A DNA stretch of 31,200 nt from Anaerolineae bacterium. Its GTDB lineage: Bacteria; Chloroflexota; Anaerolineae; JAFGEY01. The notes beneath the pieces were generated by a model, which was not told the DNA's origin, did no database searches, and was given only the letters and a program-made list of their open reading frames with translations. A program made the translations under genes and the position numbers. Shown one piece after another: positions 15,745 to 23,742 of this stretch (position 1 is its first letter; each line of letters starts with the position of its first letter). The stretch spans positions 1-31,200 of the forward strand of contig JAFGEY010000075.1 in assembly GCA_016931365.1 (NCBI GenBank), in the 5' to 3' direction.

Positions 15745-17618
15745 AGCGCCTCTTTGACGTTGTGCGCGGCCTGCTGGGTCATGCCGGGCACGGCGGCCAG
15801 CTCGTCTTCCGTCGCCTCGCGGATGCCGTCGACCGAGCCGAAGGCCTTGAGCAGCGCCTTGCGCCGCGCCGGGCCAATGCCAGGGATCGCGTCGAGGATC
15901 GAGGCCATCCCTTGCTTGTCGCGCGCGTTGCGGTGGGCGGTGATCGCAAAGCGGTGCGCCTCATCGCGAATGCGCTGGATCAGGTAGAGCGCCGGCGAGT
16001 CGCGCGGCAGCAAAATCGACTCGTCGCGGCCCGGCACGAAAATTTCCTCTTCGCGCTTGGCCAGGCCAAAGACGGGCAAATGATCCAGCCCGCATTCGCT
16101 CAAAATCTCTAGCGCCGAGGAGAGCTGCCCTTTGCCGCCGTCGATCAGCAGCAGATCGGGTTTGGTGGCAAATGAACTATCCTTTTTGCGCCCCACGGTC
16201 TGGTCGTCTTGTTCGGTAGCAAAGCGGCGGAAACGCCGGCGCAGCATCTCTTGCATTGAGGCGAAATCGTCGGCGTGGCCGATCACCGTCTTGATCTTGA
16301 AACGGCGGTAATCGCTCTTGCGCGGCACGCCGTGCACAAAGACGACCATACTGCCGTAACTCGCCGTGCCGTGAAAGGTCGAGATGTCATAGCCCTCGAC
16401 GCGCGCGGGTGGCTCGGTCAGCCCCAACGCCTCTTGCAACTCTTGCAAGGCCTGGGTCTGACGGTTCTGGTCGGCGTCCCACTCGGCGCGCAAGGCGTTG
16501 AGCGTTTCGGCGGCGTTCTGGGCGACCATCTGTACCAGTTCCTCGTCGGCGGCGCTGTGCGGGATGTCGATGACCACGTCTTCCTGGCGCTTGCGGCGCA
16601 GCCAGCTCTCGATCACCCGCGCCTGGTCGATCTCGTGCGGAAGCAGGATTTCAGGCGGCACAAAGGCGGCCTGGTCGTAAAACTGCTCGACAAAAGCCTC
16701 CATCACCGCCGCGTCGTCCTCGTCGCCGGTGCCTTCGAGGACAAAATACTCGCGCCCGACCACCTTGCCGCTGCGGATGAAAAAGACCTGCACGCAAGCC
16801 TGCCCATCGTCGCGAGCAAAGGCGATCACGTCCTGATCCTTGCGCGCCACGGAGACCATTTTCTGCTGCTCGGTGACGGCCTGCACGGCGCGAATCTGAT
16901 CGCGAAAGACGGCCGCGCCCTCAAAATCGAGTTTGGCAACGGCGGCGACCATCCGCGCTTGCAGATCGTCGAGCACGTCTTCGGCGCGGCCTTCGAGGAA
17001 TTTACACACCCGATCGATCACCGCGCCGTACTCGGCCCGGTCGGCGGCGCCGATGCACGGCCCCAGGCAGCGCCCGATGTGGTAGTAAAGACAGGCTTTT
17101 TTGTCGCTGCCGGTGATCTCGCGGTTGCAGGTACGGTAGGGGAAGAGCTTGCGCAGCAGATCGAGCGTCTGGTGGACGGCGCTGACCGAGGTGTAGGGGC
17201 CATAGTAGCGCGCGCCGTCGCTCTCCATGCGCCGGGTGGCATAGATGCGCGGAAAATCCTCGTTGAGCGTGATCTTGATGTATGGGTAGCGCTTGTCGTC
17301 CTTGAGGCGCACGTTGTAGCGCGGGCGATACTTTTTGATCAGCTCGCACTCGAGGATCAACGCTTCCAGTTCGCTGTCGGTGACGATGAAATCGAAATCG
17401 TGGATGTGGGCGACCAGTTCGTGCGTTTTGGGATGCTGTTGGGCCGACGCGGTAAAGTAAGAGCGCACGCGGTGGCGCAGCGTCACCGATTTGCCGACAT
17501 AGATGACCTGTTCCTTCTCGTTGCGGTAAATATAGACGCCCGGTTTGGCCGGCAGGCTTTCCAGTTTGGCCTGCAACTCGGGGCGAATTTCGAGTGCGCC
17601 ATTGGGTTCCGCGTCCAT
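15741..17618 (-). CDS. uvrC: excinuclease ABC subunit C
   Basis: UvrC makes both incisions around DNA damage after loading by UvrB. The 625-residue protein has a GIY-YIG nuclease domain for the 3' cut (GVYIY at 27-31, IYVGKS at 39-44), a UVR motif that binds UvrB (near KLDFEGAAVFRDQI), and an RNase H-like domain for the 5' cut (VEGYDISTFHGTASYGSMVV, LLLIDGGKGQL). Two helix-hairpin-helix motifs lie at the C-terminus (IPGIGPARRKALL, VPGMTQQAAHNV). ATG 17618 is chosen because the family begins close to the GIY domain; an upstream extension is rich in Cys and unlike it. The gene sits ten bases after the DUF7309-like gene and overlaps the SpoIID gene. Confidence 0.95.
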   Translation of the reverse strand: MDAEPNGALEIRPELQAKLESLPAKPGVYIYRNEKEQVIYVGKSVTLRHRVRSYFTASAQQHPKTHELVAHIHDFDFIVTDSELEALILECELIKKYRPRYNVRLKDDKRYPYIKITLNEDFPRIYATRRMESDGARYYGPYTSVSAVHQTLDLLRKLFPYRTCNREITGSDKKACLYYHIGRCLGPCIGAADRAEYGAVIDRVCKFLEGRAEDVLDDLQARMVAAVAKLDFEGAAVFRDQIRAVQAVTEQQKMVSVARKDQDVIAFARDDGQACVQVFFIRSGKVVGREYFVLEGTGDEDDAAVMEAFVEQFYDQAAFVPPEILLPHEIDQARVIESWLRRKRQEDVVIDIPHSAADEELVQMVAQNAAETLNALRAEWDADQNRQTQALQELQEALGLTEPPARVEGYDISTFHGTASYGSMVVFVHGVPRKSDYRRFKIKTVIGHADDFASMQEMLRRRFRRFATEQDDQTVGRKKDSSFATKPDLLLIDGGKGQLSSALEILSECGLDHLPVFGLAKREEEIFVPGRDESILLPRDSPALYLIQRIRDEAHRFAITAHRNARDKQGMASILDAIPGIGPARRKALLKAFGSVDGIREATEDELAAVPGMTQQAAHNVKEAL

Positions 17619-17628
17619 CACACTCTCT

Positions 17629-18660
17629 TTAAAGGAAGCGATCGAGTAAGAACGATTGGGCCTCGTCCAACATGGGCAGTTCTTCGGCCTCATACAGGTC
17701 AAAGTGCAGTTGCTGCGCCAGCAACCCAAGCATTTGCAACAGCACCGGGTTCTTGGCCCATACCTGCTGCGGAACGAGACTCAGTCGGTCCAACGTCTTG
17801 ACGATGCGCAGCGGCACCTGCCCCCACATCGATTCGGGAGTCGGGTCGGCAACCAGCACCTCACTGCCCAGCACCATCCCACTGTCATGATCGACGATCA
17901 GCAGAAGAAAAGCCAGCTTGGGACGGTCGTCGCGGTGCTCCTGAATTGGCGAGGGCGACAGGATGATGTCGATCTCGAATGCCATCGCGGTAAGCGGCAG
18001 GCGTTGCAATCGCCGCAGCGCCACTTCATCCAGCAGCAGTTGGATCGGCTCCGGTTCCGGCGACGGCACCGCCATGATCTGATCCTGCCACACCCAGTCC
18101 TGGCCCTGTTTGCGCGCCGTGCGCACCAGGTAATCCTCGCTCTCTTCACTTTCAGGTTCGAGCATGTCCGTGTTTTGGCGGATGCGCGGCAGTATGTCGA
18201 GGGCTTGCTCCAGCACCAGGGTCAGGAAGTGCATTTCGTCTTTGTCCAGATGCCAGGGCATAAAACCGGGCCGGTAGCTGCGAAACATCGGCCAGGCATT
18301 GCGTCCGCGAAATTTGAGGCCGAGCGATTTGATCAGATCGCGGTCGCGCTGGGTCAAGATATCGCGGTCTTCAAATGAGAGTTGAAGTTGAGGAATCTGC
18401 AGCAACACCTCCGGCGACAGGCTTTCGGCCATCTCTTCCATCAGCCACAATCCGTACAGCCCTTCTGCACCCTGATACACCGCCACTGAAAAATGGTCGC
18501 CCAACTGGCCCATCACACTGACAAAGCCCAGTTGGCCGGTTTGAGGGTCTTGCACGCCAAAAACCTCGGTCTCGGTCAACCATTCCCAGGGCGCAAGCGC
18601 CTTGATCGCGGCTGCCAGCTCATACAGCCGACGCCACACTTCAAGTGTTGATTCAGTCAT
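17629..18660 (-). CDS. DUF7309/DUF6930-like protein of unknown function
   Basis: The 343-residue soluble protein begins with a helix and the segment WEWLTETEVFGVQDPQTGQL, followed by VMGQLGDHFSVAVYQGAEGL. I associate this pattern with a family of proteins often annotated DUF7309/DUF6930 and found near SEC-C or pRiA4b-type proteins. A second conserved block, MFRSYRPGFMPWHLDKDEM, lies near the middle, and a beta-rich part follows. No catalytic motif is evident and I do not know its function. ATG 18660 is preferred over the ATG two codons earlier because GGGAGG at 18668-18673 is correctly spaced for it. The gene has its own promoter and leads a unit with uvrC and the SpoIID gene. Confidence 0.5.
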   Translation of the reverse strand: MTESTLEVWRRLYELAAAIKALAPWEWLTETEVFGVQDPQTGQLGFVSVMGQLGDHFSVAVYQGAEGLYGLWLMEEMAESLSPEVLLQIPQLQLSFEDRDILTQRDRDLIKSLGLKFRGRNAWPMFRSYRPGFMPWHLDKDEMHFLTLVLEQALDILPRIRQNTDMLEPESEESEDYLVRTARKQGQDWVWQDQIMAVPSPEPEPIQLLLDEVALRRLQRLPLTAMAFEIDIILSPSPIQEHRDDRPKLAFLLLIVDHDSGMVLGSEVLVADPTPESMWGQVPLRIVKTLDRLSLVPQQVWAKNPVLLQMLGLLAQQLHFDLYEAEELPMLDEAQSFLLDRFL

Positions 18661-18687
18661 TGACATTCCTCCCAACAAGATGAAACG

Positions 18688-18717
18688 ATTGTACACCGAA
18701 CGCGGGTTGCTTGGCAA
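18688..18717 (-). promoter_or_regulatory. promoter of the DUF7309-uvrC-SpoIID unit
   Basis: On the minus strand TTGCCA (18712-18717) and TACAAT (18688-18693) are 18 bases apart, in the 70-base gap after the preceding glycosyltransferase gene. This would allow uvrC to be expressed apart from the membrane-protein genes. Confidence 0.5.
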
Positions 18718-18730
18718 ACGATCTTGGCGA

Positions 18731-21154
18731 TCAGCGCACCTCCAGCGATCCAATCAGCACCCGGTCGGCGACTGACTGCGCGTTCTCCAGCACCGGCAGG
18801 CGGATCAGCGTGCGGGATGCGTACCAACCGATCTCAACCGCGTAATGCCCGATGGACAGGTCGGCAGGCAGAGGAATTTCCTGCACCTGGGCAAACAGAT
18901 CGCCGATTTGCCAGTTGTCGTACCACAGGTCGCCGCGATCCTCGCCCGCCCGGTTGGCGCCCTCGGCGTCGAGCAGGTGGACAAAGAGCGTGAGCGGCTC
19001 GGTCACCGGTTCAACGACGCGCCAGTACGTGACCAGGGTCAACTCTGCGCCTGGCGCGGTCTCGCCGGGCGATGCATTGGCCGGCTCCCATTGGTAGCCG
19101 ATCAATTCGACAGGGCCAACGCGCACCGGCAGGGTAATGGCAGAGTCGAGTGAATTGATATAGTTTATTACGTTGCTCTGCAAAGCACTATTAAACACTT
19201 GCGCGGGCCGACCATCGCGGATCGAGATCTCGCGTATGGGCGAACCGATCCAGCGCGACAATGCCGGATGCGGCTCTCCTCCAACGAGCCAGATCAGCGA
19301 CTCGCCTGCCGGAAAAACCAGCGACCGCCCGGCGTCGAACCACAGCACGCGCACGTCGTTGGTGTTCAGCAAGGCATAGTCTTCAGGCTGGATGTCGGCC
19401 GGGGTCAGGCCGGACAGGGTCAGCGTCACTCTTTCGCCGCGCCGGGGCACCTCGTAGATGAAAATTGAATAACCCACCTTGTCGATCGGCTCGTGCTCGC
19501 GGAACCATCGGTAACTGTCGGGATCGGCCAGGTTGCGCCCTTGCAGCAGGTTGGCGCTGATCGCATAGACGCCGGGCGCGGGGTCGCCGGGGTACAGGTC
19601 ATGGTGCAGGGGATGCTGCCAGCGGTCGGGCGCGCAAATCTGCGGGTCAAAGTTGATGCCGTAATAAGACGGTATGCCTTCGCCATAGTAGGCCAGTTTG
19701 ATCGTCTGCACATCCTGCTCGTCCATCCACCTTTTGAGCAGCTTTAAATCTTGTCCCCAGTCGATGTTGGAATCGACCAGGTAGCGCCAGCCGTTGTCCG
19801 GCCCGCCGGCCAGTTCGTTGAAATAGGCCAGGTAATGGGGATAAATGTCAATGCCGCTCCACACCGTCCAGCCGACCGTCAACGCGGCCAGCGAGGTTGC
19901 CAGGGCGCGGCGGGAGCCGGTCAGGCCCGCAATCCGCTCAACCGCCCACTCTGCGCACCGGCTCGCCAGGACGATGACAAAGGGCAGCATGGGCAAAATG
20001 TAACGATAGCCAAGATTCAATTTGCTGTTCAACGTGATCGCAAAATAGATCAGCGGCAGCAGCCAAAGGGCAACTGGTGTATGGTTCGCCTTTTTGCGTT
20101 CAACGACCAACAGGACGACCGCGCCCAGCAAAAGGATCAGCGTCGGCAGCGGAGTCTTGAGCGCCAAGACGACGGGGAAATAGCGCCAATCGCCGCCGAC
20201 GTACAACTTGCCCAGCAAAAAGCCGGTGACCGGGTCCTTGCTGCCGGACAATCGATCCTGAATGTAGAGCAACTGCTCGAAATAGGACGGCGCCGGCACC
20301 GCCCAGGTCGTGTACCCCTGAACCGGGCCAAATTGAAAGCCGTGCGCGGCCCACATGGTGAAATAGCCGATCAGCAAGACCAGAATGCCGGTGAGAAAAA
20401 GCCGGAGAAGACGCTGCCGCCAGGATTGCATAACTGGAGAGTCGGAAACCCGCGCTGCGCTTTGACGCCAGGGCCAATCAAACGGTGCTGAAGAAAAGAG
20501 CCGCAGGGCAAAGATCAGCGCATAACCCGGCGCGAAAAGCAGCGCCGAAAAGCGCGAAGCCTGGGCTAACCCGAAAAAGACGCCGCTCCACACCAAATTG
20601 CGCCAAGACGGACAGCGCAGCAAGCGCCACAAAAAATAGGTGGCGATGAAAATCAACGCCGTCGAACCGAGATCGGTAGCTGCCAACTGGCCGTGGGCGA
20701 TCAGGTTGGGATCGAGGGCGCACAGGAGCAAGGCCAACAGCCCCGCCCAGCGACCAAACGCCTCGCGCGCCCAGCGGTAGACAAAGACAGCCAATAACAG
20801 GGTGAGCAGCATCGTCGGCACGCGGGCAAGGAACAGGATTTGATCGGCGTTGGGGTTGACCTGCCACATAAACGCTTCGGCGATGGGGTGAAAGTTGGTG
20901 CCCGCCCAGGCCGGGTCGTCAACGGGCAGGCGCACGCCCGGCAGGCCGAGCAGGGGCAGCGCATTGAGCGCGTTGAGCAACACCGGCTCGCCGACCAGGA
21001 TGTGCAGGTCGCGCAGCCTGACAAAGGCATAGCCGCGCGAAATGTAAACCTGCTCGTCGTAGGTTGGCGATTTGAGACGCGCGCTGGTCACTTGCAGGCC
21101 AAAGAGCGCCAGCAAAAGCAACGCGGCGATCCACCGTTCGGTGCGCTGGCTCAT
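18731..21154 (-). CDS. GT-C-type (PMT/ArnT-like) membrane glycosyltransferase
   Basis: The 807-residue protein has about ten membrane helices in its first 450 residues. An acidic pair, D33-E34, lies in the first external loop (SPTYDEQ), as in protein mannosyltransferases and ArnT-like enzymes that use lipid-linked sugars. A second loop contains DPNLIAHGQLAATD. The signature VDSNIDWGQDLKLLKRW follows the last helix and is shared with the gene at 26300-28729, its clear paralog. Residues about 682-807 form a beta-rich domain (YWRVVEPVTEPLTLFVHLLD ... LPADLSIGHYAVEIGWY) common to all five large membrane proteins here. It probably glycosylates extracellular proteins or lipids; the acceptor is unknown. 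Its ATG overlaps the previous stop by four bases. Confidence 0.75.
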   Translation of the reverse strand: MSQRTERWIAALLLLALFGLQVTSARLKSPTYDEQVYISRGYAFVRLRDLHILVGEPVLLNALNALPLLGLPGVRLPVDDPAWAGTNFHPIAEAFMWQVNPNADQILFLARVPTMLLTLLLAVFVYRWAREAFGRWAGLLALLLCALDPNLIAHGQLAATDLGSTALIFIATYFLWRLLRCPSWRNLVWSGVFFGLAQASRFSALLFAPGYALIFALRLFSSAPFDWPWRQSAARVSDSPVMQSWRQRLLRLFLTGILVLLIGYFTMWAAHGFQFGPVQGYTTWAVPAPSYFEQLLYIQDRLSGSKDPVTGFLLGKLYVGGDWRYFPVVLALKTPLPTLILLLGAVVLLVVERKKANHTPVALWLLPLIYFAITLNSKLNLGYRYILPMLPFVIVLASRCAEWAVERIAGLTGSRRALATSLAALTVGWTVWSGIDIYPHYLAYFNELAGGPDNGWRYLVDSNIDWGQDLKLLKRWMDEQDVQTIKLAYYGEGIPSYYGINFDPQICAPDRWQHPLHHDLYPGDPAPGVYAISANLLQGRNLADPDSYRWFREHEPIDKVGYSIFIYEVPRRGERVTLTLSGLTPADIQPEDYALLNTNDVRVLWFDAGRSLVFPAGESLIWLVGGEPHPALSRWIGSPIREISIRDGRPAQVFNSALQSNVINYINSLDSAITLPVRVGPVELIGYQWEPANASPGETAPGAELTLVTYWRVVEPVTEPLTLFVHLLDAEGANRAGEDRGDLWYDNWQIGDLFAQVQEIPLPADLSIGHYAVEIGWYASRTLIRLPVLENAQSVADRVLIGSLEVR

Positions 21155-23742
21155 GGCGCTTTGACCTCGACCAATTGCAGCAAAAGGGCGCGGTTGTCGG
21201 GCGCAGCCTGTCCCTGCGCATCGACCGCGGCCAGGCGATCCCCATCCGGCTCATAGACGCCCACGGCGAGCCGATACTGTCCTGCCGCGACGCCGCTCAC
21301 GTCCAGCGTCATCCGGTCGATGAACAGTTCCTGGCGATCCCACAACGAGGTCGGGTACGACCAGTTGCGCGGCATCCAGTCGCGCTGGGCGGCGATCTCG
21401 CCCGTCGCCGGATCGAGCAGGTGGACAAACACTTTATAGTCGGTTGACATCGCCGCGAGCGCCTGCCAATAGAGATCGAGGGTCAATTGGTCGCCCGTTT
21501 GCACGGGCGTATAGCCGATCAGCCGCAGCCGGTTGCCAAAAGTCACGTCGGCCTCGACCTGCATTTCGGCCAGTGCCGGGTTGAGCAGCACGGTTTCTTC
21601 CGGCACAACGATGTGCACCGTTTGCGCAGTCTCGACGACCGAATCCGAAACTGACACGCCGAGCAAGTATTCACCCGGCGGCGCGGATGAAGTATATCCG
21701 AGCGATGCGTCAATGGGCGGCAGCGCATAGCGTTCGGCGACCATCACTCCCGGCGTCCAGTGCGAGGTAGGGAAGTGGGGCGAAATCAGATCATAGGATT
21801 TCGTCGTTGAACCTTGCTCGTCGACAAGATGCAACTGGCAACTGTAGTCGCGATCCATCTTGCGCCGCGCCGTCCACAGCAGGTCCAGCACCAACATCTG
21901 CCGTCCTATCACTACAACGCGCCGCGTCTGCACTTGAACCAGCGCGAGGTCGTCATTGATCGGCGTTGCTATGCCCGGATCGATCTGCCGGACGGGGCGC
22001 AACTTGAATACGGCAATGTCGTCATCTTCATAAAACGGCTGTGGGCCAAACACCCGGCGCCAGGCGGCCTGCACGCCGGCGTCAACCGCCGGATGCGGCG
22101 GCAGAGGACGCTTTTGAATCACCACATAGCGGACGCCGTTAGCCGCAAGCAGGTCGATCTCGCGTTGGATGTCGGTCAGGCGTGGATCGACCTCCATGCG
22201 GATGAACAGCTTTTTGAGCAGCGCGTTGCCCTGGATGAAATCGTGTGCGCCGGCCGGGATGCGGGCCAGGTAGCCGTTGACCAGACGCTTGCCGTGGATC
22301 GTCTGCGCGTAGAGCGAGCGGCGCGAGTAAAAGTCATCGAGGGGCAACTCGAGGATGGCAAAATCGCCCGCTTCTTGCGCCAGTTGGGTGTAAAAGGGCG
22401 AAACGGCCGCGGCCTGGGTGGGACAAGGCAGTGCCAAATACTCGAACAAAATGAGCGCGCCAAGCGCACCGGCGACAAGCCAGCCGCGCCGTACGGGGGC
22501 GCGGTCAACCGCGCCCCTACCATCAATGGCGGCAGATACGCCCAATCCGGCCAGCACGGACAGCGAGAATATCACCATCACGTTAAAGCGGCTGGCCTGG
22601 CGAATGATGTTGAGCGCTGGAAGCGCCCGGGTTACAAGACCGTAAAGCGTCGGTATTTTTTGATATTCGACGCCATTAATGGTCAGTGTGCCGCCGAGTG
22701 CCAGTAGCACAAAAAGGAGGAACGAAGCCAGCCAGAGCGCCCCCTTGCGCCGGCCCTTGATCGCGCCCCAGCTTCCCAACACGAGCGTGGTATAGCCCAG
22801 GAATCCGGGCCGCCAGTGCTGGAACTGTGCATAGATCGGCTCGACCAACTGTCCCAGCAGCGGATGCTGGAGCGACGGCAGCACAAAGGACAGCAGATCG
22901 GTCGCTTTTTCGCCTTCGTAGTAGCCGAGGGCTGCTTCGGTTGAACCTTGCCCGGCGTCGAGGGCCAGCGGGATCAGCACCGGTGCGGCTAACAAGGCAG
23001 CAACGACGACGGTCAAACCACCCAACAGGAACAGCCGCCGGTTCCAGCATTCGCGCTCGACGATCAGGCTCCACACCGCCCATACCAGCCCCCACAATGC
23101 CAAAAAGATGGGGAAAAAGAGGCAATCGAGCAGGGCTATCGCGGCCCAAATGCCTGCCCACAACGCATCGGCAATCCGTTTGCGCTCGACCATGCGCAGC
23201 CACAAGAGCGCGAACAGCGGCAGCCACTGGATATTGGCCAGGTTCATCTGGCCGTCCCAGTTGCCGGAGACGTGGTAGGGGAAGAAGGCGAAAATCACCC
23301 CGGCGACAAATGCGGCAGCGCGACTGCCTGTGAGATGCCTGACCAGCAGGTACATCGCCCAGGCAGGGAGAAAAAGTGTGAGCAAAAAGGTCAAGTTATA
23401 GGCCGCCACCGGCCCGAACAGCAGGTGGAGTGGAAGGGCGACGATCGAGCTGATCCAGTTGGTGTTGTGGCTGGACAGCGACGCGCCAACGGGATAATAT
23501 ATCGCATCGCTGTACATCGGGTTTTTGCCGGAAGCTATCGCCTGCCTGACCCACCAGTTATTCCACTGGAATACCCGCGCGTCCGAGTGCGCGCCGGCAA
23601 ACTCGACACCAAAACGCACGGGCAGCGGCCAGCACATCGCCAGGCTGATAACAACATACAGCAGCAAAACAACAAGATCAGGCCACCAACTTGGCGGGTT
23701 AGAAACCCACCCTACAAAGCTGCGTCCTGCCTTTTCACTCAT
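21151..23742 (-). CDS. polytopic GT-C-like membrane protein
   Basis: The 863-residue protein has a first membrane helix near 21-40, an external loop with an acidic residue (HSDARVFQWNNWW, D54), roughly ten further helices, an external region, and the shared C-terminal domain at about 741-863 (LDLYWQALAAMSTDYKVFVH). The layout resembles YfhO-like and other GT-C membrane proteins involved in cell-surface glycan assembly, but I cannot name a substrate. Two dispersed palindromes lie in frame: one encodes VGWVSNPP at residues 10-17, the other GRGAVDRAPVR at 408-418. It starts inside the upstream gene (8-bp overlap) and overlaps the downstream one by four bases, so all three are translated from one message. 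Confidence 0.65.
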   Translation of the reverse strand: MSEKAGRSFVGWVSNPPSWWPDLVVLLLYVVISLAMCWPLPVRFGVEFAGAHSDARVFQWNNWWVRQAIASGKNPMYSDAIYYPVGASLSSHNTNWISSIVALPLHLLFGPVAAYNLTFLLTLFLPAWAMYLLVRHLTGSRAAAFVAGVIFAFFPYHVSGNWDGQMNLANIQWLPLFALLWLRMVERKRIADALWAGIWAAIALLDCLFFPIFLALWGLVWAVWSLIVERECWNRRLFLLGGLTVVVAALLAAPVLIPLALDAGQGSTEAALGYYEGEKATDLLSFVLPSLQHPLLGQLVEPIYAQFQHWRPGFLGYTTLVLGSWGAIKGRRKGALWLASFLLFVLLALGGTLTINGVEYQKIPTLYGLVTRALPALNIIRQASRFNVMVIFSLSVLAGLGVSAAIDGRGAVDRAPVRRGWLVAGALGALILFEYLALPCPTQAAAVSPFYTQLAQEAGDFAILELPLDDFYSRRSLYAQTIHGKRLVNGYLARIPAGAHDFIQGNALLKKLFIRMEVDPRLTDIQREIDLLAANGVRYVVIQKRPLPPHPAVDAGVQAAWRRVFGPQPFYEDDDIAVFKLRPVRQIDPGIATPINDDLALVQVQTRRVVVIGRQMLVLDLLWTARRKMDRDYSCQLHLVDEQGSTTKSYDLISPHFPTSHWTPGVMVAERYALPPIDASLGYTSSAPPGEYLLGVSVSDSVVETAQTVHIVVPEETVLLNPALAEMQVEADVTFGNRLRLIGYTPVQTGDQLTLDLYWQALAAMSTDYKVFVHLLDPATGEIAAQRDWMPRNWSYPTSLWDRQELFIDRMTLDVSGVAAGQYRLAVGVYEPDGDRLAAVDAQGQAAPDNRALLLQLVEVKAP
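22491..22520 (-). repeat. dispersed palindrome (GGGGCGCGGT type) inside a membrane-protein gene
   Basis: Bases around ggggcgcggt-ca-accgcgcccc form a 10-bp GC-only stem with a two-base centre, flanked by gtac on one side and ctac on the other. It is translated as GRGAVDRAPVR, in a loop of the host protein. I recall similar palindromes dispersed in many bacterial genomes; no second copy lies in this window. Confidence 0.55.
23693..23715 (-). repeat. dispersed palindrome encoding VGWVSNPP
   Basis: On the coding strand gtagggtgggtt-tct-aacccgcc forms a stem of eight pairs (one G-T type) around tct. It encodes residues 10-17 of the host protein, directly before the first membrane helix. The peptide VGWVSNPP is familiar to me as a recurrent spurious-looking N-terminus in repeat-rich genomes. 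Confidence 0.55.

Noticed and set aside
14710..15987. A 425-codon open frame on the plus strand
   Set aside because: It is antisense to the SpoIID and uvrC genes, both recognised by motifs on the minus strand.
16275..17801. A 508-codon open frame on the plus strand
   Set aside because: It is fully antisense to uvrC and the gene before it, in high-GC DNA where long antisense frames are common; its translation shows no recognisable motif.
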